This document shows, piece after piece, positions 57,545 to 64,000 of a stretch of DNA of 64,000 nt (within the stretch, counting starts at the first letter, position 1; each line of letters begins with the position of its first letter). The DNA is taken from NCBI RefSeq assembly GCF_026283945.1, contig NZ_JAPDPC010000001.1:1302001-1366000 (forward strand), written 5' to 3'. Below the pieces are notes generated by a model. That model was not told where the DNA came from, did no database searches, and saw only the letters and a program-made list of their open reading frames with translations. This stretch comes from Dyella humicola. GTDB taxonomy: Bacteria > Pseudomonadota > Gammaproteobacteria > Xanthomonadales > Rhodanobacteraceae. The translations under genes and the position numbers were made by a program.

Positions 57545-57630
57545 ACCCTGCGGGCTTTTCCTCCACCCACCCGCCGCGCCATAGGGGACCCGGGAAGCAA
57601 AGAGCAGCAGCCAGAGCCAGAGCAACCCCC

Positions 57631-57660
57631 AAAGCCAAAGCCAAAGCCAAAGCCAAAGCC
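57631..57660. repeat. Hexanucleotide tandem repeat AAAGCC x5
   Basis: Five perfect AAAGCC units, flanked by degenerate units (CAGAGC on the left, AAGAGC on the right). Being a multiple of three it would not shift a frame, but no real gene covers it. Confidence 0.85.
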
Positions 57661-57792
57661 AAGAGCAACTTGCCAAGTGCAACCGGCAAAGTGCGATGAG
57701 CAGCGCAACGCGCTGCTCAAGCCTTCGGCTCTGCTTTTGACTTTCGGGGCCCCTGTGCGGCGGTGAGGGGCGGACGATCAGGCCCCGCAGGG

Positions 57793-57846
57793 GGCATCGG
57801 CAGGGATGCCGATGCCTTTTCGTCAGGGCAGGAGCCCTGTCGAAAA
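57793..57846. repeat. Two stem-loops, the first terminator-like
   Basis: First stem: ggcatcggca (57793-57802) with tgccgatgcc (57807-57816), perfect 10 bp and followed by TTTT. Second stem: ttttcgtcagggc (57817-57829) with gccctgtcgaaaa (57834-57846), 13 bp with one mismatch. Confidence 0.7.
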
Positions 57847-57866
57847 GCCCGGCCGACCCTCACGGA

Positions 57867-57891
57867 CTTGCCGAGCGATCAGCTCGGCAAG
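57867..57891. repeat. Perfect 10-bp stem-loop
   Basis: Arms cttgccgagc and gctcggcaag around loop gatca, part of the hairpin array before the copy-4 core. Confidence 0.7.
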
Positions 57892-57916
57892 CGCCAAGCG
57901 GGGTGCCTTTTCTCTT

Positions 57917-57952
57917 GGTTACTTCTCTTTGGGCAAGCAAAGAGAAGTAACC
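57917..57952. repeat. Dispersed hairpin core, copy 4
   Basis: Arms ggttacttctcttt and aaagagaagtaacc around a short GC-rich loop (a perfect stem); same family as the cores at 1019, 1396 and 57383. Confidence 0.75.
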
Positions 57953-58070
57953 CGGCCTCCGGCAGGAGGACGGAAGCCCGCCGCAGGCGAGCCCGGTCGC
58001 GGCAGCCCCACATCAGAACGACGTCGCCGGAACGATGAGCAAACGCCCAAGCGGGCGCTACGCGCCACCC

Positions 58071-58589
58071 TCACTCCCCCTCCCAATAATCCACCGACGA
58101 CCCCGGCACATTCACCACGCGAAACACCTGCGGCGAACCATCCGCAGCCGGCCCGTATTCCGCGATCACGCCGTACTTGCCGGTATCCGGGTATTCACAG
58201 ACCTCCGGCGTCTGCTTGGTGCTCACCGCGAGATAGCGCAACTCGACGGTGCCGGTATTGATGATCTGGTGGGCGCGTTCCGGACCACCGGGCGGGCAGG
58301 CGATGACATCGCCGCTGCGGATGGGGTGTCGTTCGCCGCCGATGCGCACCTCGCCGGTGCCTTCGAGCACGAAGAACATTTCCTCGTTGAATCGATGGCA
58401 GTGGAAGGGAAACGCGCGCTTGCCCGGTGGCACGGCGGTGATGTTGTAGCCGAGCTTCTGCGCGCCGATCTGGGCCGAGAATCGTCCCATGCGCGCCTCA
58501 AAGCGCTCGGCGACATCGCCTGTGGGACCAAGGCCCGGTGGGAACGATTGCAGTTCGACGTCGGCGATATTGATGATGGGATGCGTCAT
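58071..58589 (-). CDS. Cupin domain protein
   Basis: A 172-residue cupin with motif 1 FPFHCHRFNEEMFFVLEGTGEVRIGG, giving the HCH and Glu metal ligands, and motif 2 SGDVIACPPGGPERAHQIINTG with the second His. The long C-terminal tail (YPDTGKYGVIAEYGP, then VDYWEGE) is shared with a group of conserved cupins near catabolic genes. It is encoded leftward just after the VOC gene (81-bp gap). No substrate can be named. Confidence 0.85.
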   Translation of the reverse strand: MTHPIINIADVELQSFPPGLGPTGDVAERFEARMGRFSAQIGAQKLGYNITAVPPGKRAFPFHCHRFNEEMFFVLEGTGEVRIGGERHPIRSGDVIACPPGGPERAHQIINTGTVELRYLAVSTKQTPEVCEYPDTGKYGVIAEYGPAADGSPQVFRVVNVPGSSVDYWEGE

Positions 58590-58670
58590 GACGCGGCGTC
58601 CGGTGGAGGGGTTGCAGAGTTTCGCCCTGGGGATTCACGTTGGCGGGCGCAGGAAGGCCTGGGCTTGCCG

Positions 58671-59063
58671 TCATTCCGGTTGGTGACACACCGCTTCGAT
58701 ATTGTGGCCATCCGGATCGAGCACGAAGGCGCCGTAATAGTGCTCGTGGTAGTGCGGGCGCAACCCGGGCGCGCCATTGTCTTTGGCACCGGCAGCCAGC
58801 GCGGCGTGGAAGAAGGCATCGACGGCGGCGCGATCAGGCGCGGTAAAGGCGATATGGACCGGTCCGGTTGCCATGCCGTTTGATGACGTACCGACCCAGA
58901 AGTTGGGCACGCCTTTCACGCCGAAGCCTGCATGGTCGCCATCGCCGGTTTGCTCGGCCGTTACCTCCATCACCAACGCGCCGCCCAGCGGCGCTAACAC
59001 CTTGCGATAGAACTCGCGGCTGCGTTCAAAGCCGGAAACCTGCAGGCCGATATGGTCGATCAT
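58671..59063 (-). CDS. VOC (glyoxalase/bleomycin-resistance) family protein
   Basis: A 130-residue single VOC-fold protein: MIDHIGLQVSGFERSREFYRKVLAPLG at the start and HYHEHYYGAFVLDPDGHNIEAVCHQPE at the end, with the usual His and Glu metal ligands. ATG 59063 fits the family start; an open upstream extension is ignored. It sits between the cupin and the enoyl-CoA hydratase genes on the same strand. Function unknown; members range from isomerases to resistance proteins. Confidence 0.88.
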   Translation of the reverse strand: MIDHIGLQVSGFERSREFYRKVLAPLGGALVMEVTAEQTGDGDHAGFGVKGVPNFWVGTSSNGMATGPVHIAFTAPDRAAVDAFFHAALAAGAKDNGAPGLRPHYHEHYYGAFVLDPDGHNIEAVCHQPE

Positions 59064-59119
59064 GGGTTCGTTCCTTGAGTTGCGTGTGGCGACGGGCGGC
59101 GAGTATGCCGTGGGCCGCG

Positions 59120-59914
59120 TCAGTCCTTTGTGCACCAACCGGGTTGGCGCTTGGCGAGGAAGGCGCCGAGGCCTTCCTGCCCCTCGGGCGACACGCGCAG
59201 GCGCGCGATCAGTGCAGCGTTTTCCTGGTCGAGGCGTTCCGCTTCGACCTCGCTGGCACCCGCTACCCGCAGGGCGAGCCGCTTTGCCTCGGCCTGCGCC
59301 AGCGGTCCTGCCTTGGACAACGAGGCCAGCGCCGCGTCGACCGTTTCATCCAGCTTCTCGGCCGGCACGCACTGATGCAGCAAGCCAATCTGCAGCGCCG
59401 TGGCCGCATCGAACAGTTCGCCGGTAAGGAACAGACGACGTGCATGGCGCAGGCCGATCGCCTGGATGACGTAGGGCGAGATCACGGCCGGCACCAGGCC
59501 GAGCTTTACCTCGGTAAGACCGAAACGCGCGCCGTCGACGCCGATGGCGATGTCGCAGCAGGCGACCAGGCCGACACCGCCGCCGTAGGCCGCGCCGTTG
59601 ACGCGGGCGATGGTTGGCTTCGGCAGATACTGCAGGGTGCGCATCAGGCGTGCGAGTCGCAGCGAATCGTCGCGGTTTTGCGCTTCGCTGGCACTGGCCA
59701 TGCCGCGCATCCAGTTCAGGTCCGCACCGGCGGAAAAACTTGCGCCGGCGCCGCTCAATACGACCGCGCGCACCGCGGGATCCTCGCCGGCCGAGGCCAA
59801 GGCGGCGGCGAGCTCGGCAATCAGCGCGTCGTCGAACGCGTTGTGAACCTGCGGGCGGTTCAGCGTGATGCGACGGACGCCGGCCTGGTCGGCAATCTGG
59901 ATGCTGGCGGTCAT
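59120..59914 (-). CDS. liuC: Enoyl-CoA hydratase/isomerase, probable methylglutaconyl-CoA hydratase
   Basis: A 264-residue crotonase-fold enzyme. The oxyanion hole segments are SGAGASFSAGADLNWM and GAAYGGGVGLVACCDIAI, and the catalytic Glu lies in FGLTEVKLGLVPAVISPYV. NWMRGMA with EAQNRDDSLRLARLM is close to 3-methylglutaconyl-CoA hydratases of the liu pathway. liuD and liuE lie about 2 kb downstream on the same strand, which supports leucine degradation. ATG 59914 is chosen from the family start. Confidence 0.85.
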   Translation of the reverse strand: MTASIQIADQAGVRRITLNRPQVHNAFDDALIAELAAALASAGEDPAVRAVVLSGAGASFSAGADLNWMRGMASASEAQNRDDSLRLARLMRTLQYLPKPTIARVNGAAYGGGVGLVACCDIAIGVDGARFGLTEVKLGLVPAVISPYVIQAIGLRHARRLFLTGELFDAATALQIGLLHQCVPAEKLDETVDAALASLSKAGPLAQAEAKRLALRVAGASEVEAERLDQENAALIARLRVSPEGQEGLGAFLAKRQPGWCTKD

Positions 59915-59993
59915 GCGGGACTCCCGGAAAAGACGCACATCATAAACAGGGGGCTGGCGGTCCGCGTGCACTGCATGACACGGCGGAATACCG

Positions 59994-60013
59994 TACAATG
60001 CGAACCATTCTTA
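59994..60013 (+). promoter_or_regulatory. Candidate -10 and Fur-like operator for feoAB
   Basis: TACAAT (59994-59999) is a good -10, and TGCGAAC-c-ATTCTTA (59999-60013) matches 9 of 14 positions of the 7-1-7 Fur box. The site lies 16 bp before the feoA start, where Fur would block transcription. Not tested; -35 is weak. Confidence 0.4.
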
Positions 60014-60028
60014 TTTGAGTGGTAGCCA

Positions 60029-60274
60029 GTGCGCCTGTCCGACCTGCCGAAAGGGTCTCCTGCCGTGGTGGACCGAGTGGACGATGCTCATGCTTCCGAC
60101 CCGATTGCGCAGCGTTTGCGCGACCTCGGGTTCGTGGAGGGCGAGCCGGTGCGGGTGGTGGCGATCGGCCCGCTCGGCGCCGACCCGTTGTTGATCCAGA
60201 TTGGCTCGACCCGCTTCGCGCTTCGGCGCAGCGAGGCGGCCCGGGTGATGGTGAACGCGCAGGTGGCGGCATGA
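60029..60274 (+). CDS. feoA: Ferrous iron transport protein FeoA
   Basis: An 81-residue SH3-like cytosolic partner of FeoB, starting MRLSDLPKGSPAVVDRV with GFVEGEPVRVVAIGPLGADPLLIQIGSTRFALRRSEA. The start is GTG at 60029. It overlaps feoB by four bases (ATGA), so it is coupled to it. Regulation by iron is likely given the Fur-like sequence upstream. Confidence 0.93.
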   Translation: MRLSDLPKGSPAVVDRVDDAHASDPIAQRLRDLGFVEGEPVRVVAIGPLGADPLLIQIGSTRFALRRSEAARVMVNAQVAA

Positions 60275-62115
60275 GCGCCAGCACCTTGCGCATTGCCCTG
60301 GTCGGCAATCCCAACTGCGGCAAGACAGCGCTGTTCAACCAGCTCACCGGCGGTCGCCAGAAGGTGGCCAACTATGCCGGCGTCACGGTCGAGCGAAAGG
60401 AAGGCCGCTTCAGCACGCCGTCCGGTCGCGTGCTGTACGTGCTTGATTTGCCCGGTACCTACAGCTTCGACGCGAACAGTCCGGACGAGCAGATCACCCG
60501 TGATGTGTGCGAAGGCGTCTATCCGGGCGAAGCGGCGCCGGATCTGATCGTCTGCGTGGCTGATGCCACCAACCTTCGTCTGCATCTGCGCTTCGTGCTC
60601 GAAGTGAAGCGCCTGGGCCGGCCGGTGGTGCTCGCCTTGAACATGATGGACGCGGCGCGTCGCCGCGGCGTCGTCATCGATGTGCCGGAGCTGCAGCGTC
60701 GGCTGGGCCTACCCGTGGTGGAAACCGTCGCCGTGCGACGCGATGGCGTAAAGGCACTGATCGCCCAGGTGGACGGTGAAATTCCGCAGGCGGCGCCCGC
60801 ACAGCCCGACGATGCCGACAGTCGCGCCGACCTGCATGCCCAGGTGCGCGAGTTGCTGGCGGCAACGGTGTCGATGCCGCGTGCCACGGCCGAACTCGAC
60901 GATGCGCTGGACCGCTGGGCGCTGCATCCGGTGTTTGGACTGGCGATTCTTTCGGTGGTGATGTTCCTGGTGTTCCAGGCCGTGTATGCGGCGGGCAAGC
61001 CGATGACCGATCTGATCGGCGATGGCTTCAGCTGGCTGGGCGCGCATGCAACCACCTGGATGCCGACCGGACCGCTGCAGAGCCTGATCGTCGACGGCAT
61101 CTTCGGTGGTCTCGGCACCGTGCTCGGCTTCCTGCCGGTGATCCTGGTGCTGTTCTTCTTCATCCTGGTGCTGGAGGAATCGGGTTACCTGCCACGCGCA
61201 GCCTTCCTGCTCGATCGCCTGATGGTGTCGGTGGGTTTGACTGGGCGCTCGTTCATTCCGCTGCTTTCCAGCTTTGCGTGCGCGATCCCCGGCATCATGG
61301 GTACGCGCAGCATCACGGATCCCCGCGACCGGCTCGCCACCATCCTGGTGGCGCCCTTGATGACCTGTTCAGCACGCCTGCCGGTGTATGCGTTGCTGAT
61401 CGGCGCCTTCATTCCCACGCGACGCGTGCTTGGCGTCTTCAACATGCAGGGCCTGGTGCTGTTCGCGCTGTATGCCGCTGGCGTGCTTGGGGCGATGGGC
61501 GTGGGTTGGGTGATGAAGAAGCTGCGGCGCGATCGCAGCGAGCACGCGTTGCTGATGGAACTACCGTCCTACCGCCTGCCCAAGGTGCGCGATGTGGCGA
61601 TCGGCTTATGGGAACGCGGCATGATCTTCCTCAAGCGCCTGACCGGCGTGATCCTGGGGTTGACCGTGCTGATGTGGTTCCTCTCCACCTTCCCGTCGGC
61701 GCCAGCCGGTGCCACCGGCCCGGCCATCGATTACAGCTTCGCCGGCTATATCGGTCGTGGCTTGCAGTACATCTTCGCGCCGCTGGGCTTCAACTGGCAG
61801 ATCAGCGTGTCCCTTATTCCCGCGTTTGCCGCGCGCGAAACCGCCGTGGCCGCGCTCGCCACGGTCTATGCCGTGGGCGGTGATGCGGCGAACGGCGCTG
61901 GTCTGGGCCAGGCCTTGGCGGCGAATTTCTCACTGGCCAGTGCGCTGTCGCTGCTGGTGTGGTTTGCGTTTGCGCCGCAGTGCATGTCCACGCTGGCGGT
62001 GATCCGCCGCGAAACGAATTCGTGGCGCAACGTGGCGATCTCGTTCGGCTATATGTTCGTGGTGGCTTTCGTCGCCTCGCTGCTGACGTACCAGATCACG
62101 AGCCTGCTGACGTGA
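60271..62115 (+). CDS. feoB: Ferrous iron transporter FeoB
   Basis: Inner-membrane ferrous iron permease with a G-protein N-domain. The 614-residue protein has G1 GNPNCGKT (12-19), the switch and G3 segment DLPGTYSF, and G4 as LNMMD. It then has the helical regulatory part and the permease helices, including VLEESGYLPRAAFLLDRLM and SSFACAIPGIMGTR with conserved Cys. It is shorter than the E. coli FeoB (773) but typical for this order. The frame is open upstream; ATG 60271 is the coupled start. Confidence 0.96.
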   Translation: MSASTLRIALVGNPNCGKTALFNQLTGGRQKVANYAGVTVERKEGRFSTPSGRVLYVLDLPGTYSFDANSPDEQITRDVCEGVYPGEAAPDLIVCVADATNLRLHLRFVLEVKRLGRPVVLALNMMDAARRRGVVIDVPELQRRLGLPVVETVAVRRDGVKALIAQVDGEIPQAAPAQPDDADSRADLHAQVRELLAATVSMPRATAELDDALDRWALHPVFGLAILSVVMFLVFQAVYAAGKPMTDLIGDGFSWLGAHATTWMPTGPLQSLIVDGIFGGLGTVLGFLPVILVLFFFILVLEESGYLPRAAFLLDRLMVSVGLTGRSFIPLLSSFACAIPGIMGTRSITDPRDRLATILVAPLMTCSARLPVYALLIGAFIPTRRVLGVFNMQGLVLFALYAAGVLGAMGVGWVMKKLRRDRSEHALLMELPSYRLPKVRDVAIGLWERGMIFLKRLTGVILGLTVLMWFLSTFPSAPAGATGPAIDYSFAGYIGRGLQYIFAPLGFNWQISVSLIPAFAARETAVAALATVYAVGGDAANGAGLGQALAANFSLASALSLLVWFAFAPQCMSTLAVIRRETNSWRNVAISFGYMFVVAFVASLLTYQITSLLT

Positions 62116-62411
62116 GCACCGGGCTGATGGTGCAATACATCGTGATCGGCGCGATCGTGCTGATCAGCGCGCTGGTGACGTTCCGCAAACTGGCGCCGCA
62201 ACTCACCAACCGCTGGCTTGCCGCTGCCGCGCTGCGTTTCGACCAGCCCGGTCATGCCGCCTGGCAACGCTCGCTTGGCCGACAGCTGCAGCCGAAGCAG
62301 GCCACCGGCAATTGCAGCGATGGCTGCAGCACATGTGGCGCCTGCGGCCCCAAGCCGCCGGCGGCACATGTCGATGGGCAGCCGCTGGAATTCAGGCCAC
62401 GCACGAAATAA
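62112..62411 (+). CDS. Cys-rich small membrane protein downstream of feoB (DUF6587-like)
   Basis: A 99-residue protein starting at GTG 62112 (overlapping the feoB stop), or at ATG 62127. One hydrophobic helix (about 5-25: MVQYIVIGAIVLISALVTF) is followed by a basic cytosolic-type part with the cluster NCSDGCSTCGACG, four Cys within 11 residues. By position it takes the place of FeoC, which it does not resemble by sequence. A metal or Fe-S binding role is plausible. Last gene before convergent transcription. Confidence 0.8.
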   Translation: MSTGLMVQYIVIGAIVLISALVTFRKLAPQLTNRWLAAAALRFDQPGHAAWQRSLGRQLQPKQATGNCSDGCSTCGACGPKPPAAHVDGQPLEFRPRTK

Positions 62412-62459
62412 GCCTGGTTGCCGCACGGCATGACCAGGAAACGCGATGCCTCACCTCAT

Positions 62460-63383
62460 TCACTGGTGATCGGGATTCTGCGTATCCGACGACGGTTTTT
62501 TGCCGTCCTTGTAGGGCGTCTGGAAGTCCTGTTTGGTGATCGGGGTGAGGATGCCAACGGTAACCGTGCCTGACAGCAGATCCGTCTCGAACTTCGGGTC
62601 GTAAGGATTCCGGCTGGCCCGCAGTTGTTCGTAGGCGATGGCGCCATCGGTGTTGTGGACACCGGTGACTTCGCCAGGCGTCGTGGCGAGGATCCCGCCA
62701 TTGCCGACGTCATAGTTGGTGGGTTGCTGATGGCCGGCCAGGCCCACCATGCCGCCGGTCAACATATGCGGCGCGGCCGAGCCGACGCGCGATCCGGTGG
62801 CCGACATCAGCACTTCGCGCCAGCGTGCCTTGGCCCGCACCAGGGCGGTGGCGTCGCCAAACCTGGGCAGCAACTCGCGCCAGATCTCGTTGGCCTGTTC
62901 AAACTGCGCGGGTGTCAGATGCGCGTAAAGCAGCTGCTTGGCATAGACATACTGGGTCTCGCCGCGCTCCGCCGCCAGCGCGAACCATGCCATCGCGCGC
63001 GGCAGATCCACGCCCGAACCATGGCCATTGAGATAGAGCACGCCCAGGTTGTATTGGGCCGGCTTGTACGCCCAGGAGGCCGAGATCTCATACATGGCAA
63101 TCGCGTGCGCATAGTCGTGCCGCTGATTGGCCAGGGCGCCGAGATAGAAGAAATACTCGCCGGGACGGCCGTCATCCTGCGGCGTATTGAACGCGTCAGT
63201 ACGGCTGGTGGGCACATCCGGCGTGGCGTGAAAGCTGACGACTTTCGGGAGCGGTGTCTGGGCGTCGATCGGAATGGTTGGCAGTGAGGCGTCGCTGTCG
63301 TTTGCGTGAGCTGGTGCGAGGGCCAGGCAGAGCAGGACGGGGAGGAAAAACGAGACCGATTTTGTGAACCTTTGCGCAGTCAT
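62460..63383 (-). CDS. Sel1-repeat-containing secreted protein
   Basis: A 307-residue protein with a signal peptide (1-27, cleavage after PAHA). Residues about 75-155 hold two Sel1/TPR-type helical repeats (YAHAIAMYEISASWAYKPAQYNLGVLYLNG, then DLPRAMAWFALAAERGE). The C-terminal third (TNYDVGNGGILATTPGEVTGVHN, then VGILTPITKQDFQTP) is of unknown fold. Likely periplasmic scaffold for protein contacts. It is leftward and convergent with the feo genes; the GH115 gene lies upstream. Confidence 0.83.
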   Translation of the reverse strand: MTAQRFTKSVSFFLPVLLCLALAPAHANDSDASLPTIPIDAQTPLPKVVSFHATPDVPTSRTDAFNTPQDDGRPGEYFFYLGALANQRHDYAHAIAMYEISASWAYKPAQYNLGVLYLNGHGSGVDLPRAMAWFALAAERGETQYVYAKQLLYAHLTPAQFEQANEIWRELLPRFGDATALVRAKARWREVLMSATGSRVGSAAPHMLTGGMVGLAGHQQPTNYDVGNGGILATTPGEVTGVHNTDGAIAYEQLRASRNPYDPKFETDLLSGTVTVGILTPITKQDFQTPYKDGKKPSSDTQNPDHQ

Positions 63384-63555
63384 GGCGGTGCCTATGATGG
63401 TCTGCGAGGGGACAGGTTCACGCTACTCCGGTTGCCGCAAAGGGGCAACGTCGGGATGGGCGCTTGTACCGTCCATCACCCGCGAAACCGCTTTCGGCGC
63501 TCCGAGAATGATAAGGGTGCGGTCTCGGCCGTGGTGCCGAGGGATAGCCCCGACG

Positions 63556-64000
63556 CTAGGGATTCGGCAAAGAGTCATATCCCGCACTCTCCGCCGGACC
63601 GAGATACGACGGCGGAACCGGTACCCTGCTCAGCACCAGCTTCTGCAGCACCGCGTTGTCGTCGAGACGCCACACCTTGATGACGTGTTTGCCTGCCGTC
63701 ATGTCCGGGAACGTTGCCCGCAGAACACGCGCATTGTCCTCGACGGCCTGGTCCCAGTCGCGCTGTTCCTGGGTGCTCGTCCCGTTGGCCGCGGGCGTCA
63801 TGCGGTCGGTCAGTATCTGGATGGCGCCGTCGTCGACGGACACGCCCATCCTGACGCCACCGCTGGCCATCGTGTCGAGCGTGGGCACCATGTAGAGCTG
63901 TAGCGCGAGCTCGCCCGACTGGTGCAATGACACGTCGTATTCGAGACGCACGCCATCCTGTGCGCTGGTCGGCGGATGGCCTTGCGGTAAGGCGACGACC
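63556..64000 (-). CDS. GH115 family xylan alpha-glucuronidase, C-terminal part (5' end outside window)
   Basis: The frame is open to the window edge, so only the last 148 residues are seen. They match the C-terminal beta-domain of GH115 proteins: VRLEYDVSLHQSGELALQLYMVPTLDT, GVRMGVSVDDGAIQIL, DWDQAVEDNARVL, GKHVIKVWRLDDNAVLQKLV and the closing VPPSYLGPAESA. GH115 enzymes remove 4-O-methylglucuronic acid from xylan, suggesting plant cell-wall use. The catalytic domain is outside the window. Confidence 0.78.
   Translation of the reverse strand, partial: VVALPQGHPPTSAQDGVRLEYDVSLHQSGELALQLYMVPTLDTMASGGVRMGVSVDDGAIQILTDRMTPAANGTSTQEQRDWDQAVEDNARVLRATFPDMTAGKHVIKVWRLDDNAVLQKLVLSRVPVPPSYLGPAESAGYDSLPNP

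Larger units (their letters stand above)
57086..58070. other. Roughly 1-kb non-coding hairpin-rich region between liuD and a cupin gene
   Basis: No gene can be supported here. The stretch contains repeat-like sequence (gcgaaagcggggatccag at 57291-57308, also seen in degenerate form at 27003-27019), at least seven stem-loops listed separately, and one 6-bp tandem repeat. The long frames in it translate to low-complexity strings (Leu-Trp repeats) and shift across hairpins, so they look spurious. Confidence 0.7.

Noticed and set aside
57221-57720. Leftward frames translating to Leu-Trp repeats
   Set aside because: They read through the AAAGCC repeat and hairpins; repeat-driven low complexity with no conserved protein pattern.
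57489-57952. Possible CRISPR array
   Set aside because: Repeats are palindromes of different sequence without regular spacers, and no cas genes are present.

Overview
The window is high-GC, almost fully coding chromosomal DNA from a gammaproteobacterium of the order Xanthomonadales, most likely family Rhodanobacteraceae (Dyella, Luteibacter or Rhodanobacter type). This placement is an inference. It rests on an N-acetylornithine carbamoyltransferase with a fused acetylglutamate kinase/synthase (the Xanthomonas arginine route), a FimX-like REC-PAS-GGDEF-EAL protein, FolE2 as the GTP cyclohydrolase, EpmB next to EF-P, ubiquinone synthesis (UbiG) and a DksA with a long lysine/alanine-rich tail. 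I see no rRNA, tRNA, prophage, insertion sequence or CRISPR array.

Region by region. 1-11.6 kb: the 3' part of radA, a large inverted pair of repeat elements, a leftward GST/purU/ypjD group, then rightward ffh and the rpsP-rimM-trmD-rplS translation operon closed by a shared terminator; fimX points left, and epmB/efp are divergent. 11.7-15.6 kb: a tightly coupled operon mtaD-yciI-ubiG-HAD phosphatase-phytoene-synthase-like protein. 15.7-23.2 kb: folE2, a YbaY lipoprotein, yidD-pyrC, the tailed dksA, sufE, cysS and a glycine-zipper protein.

23.3-36.1 kb: a long co-directional arginine/proline block: argF', paiB, osmC, argG, acetylcitrulline deacetylase, argB/argA fusion, argC, a short-form proS, argH, cupin, proB, proA. 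Just upstream of argF' lies the most interesting signal in the window. It is a short reading frame with four Arg codons in eight, then a segment exactly complementary to the 5' arm of a strong intrinsic terminator: the layout of a translation-coupled arginine attenuator.

36.1-44.4 kb: a REP element, a kynurenine-pathway pair (kynU, ACMSD) around an orphan secreted protein, a FUSC membrane protein, an AmiD-type amidase, the EF-P paralogue EfpL and an SDR. 44.6-48.0 kb: a 1130-residue orphan with a periplasmic receptor-like half and a C-terminal bundle of membrane helices. 48.0-54.0 kb: an overlapping amidohydrolase/acetyltransferase operon, a small lipoprotein and a LytS/LytTR two-component pair. 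54.1-59.9 kb: leucine-degradation genes liuE, liuD and liuC, interrupted by about 1 kb of non-coding DNA packed with hairpins, plus cupin and VOC genes. 60.0-64.0 kb: feoA-feoB plus a Cys-rich small protein, a Sel1-type secreted protein and the 3' end of a GH115 glucuronidase gene.

Several dispersed repeat families lie between genes: a hairpin core of about 36 bp in four copies, a MITE-like element in two copies and one REP.
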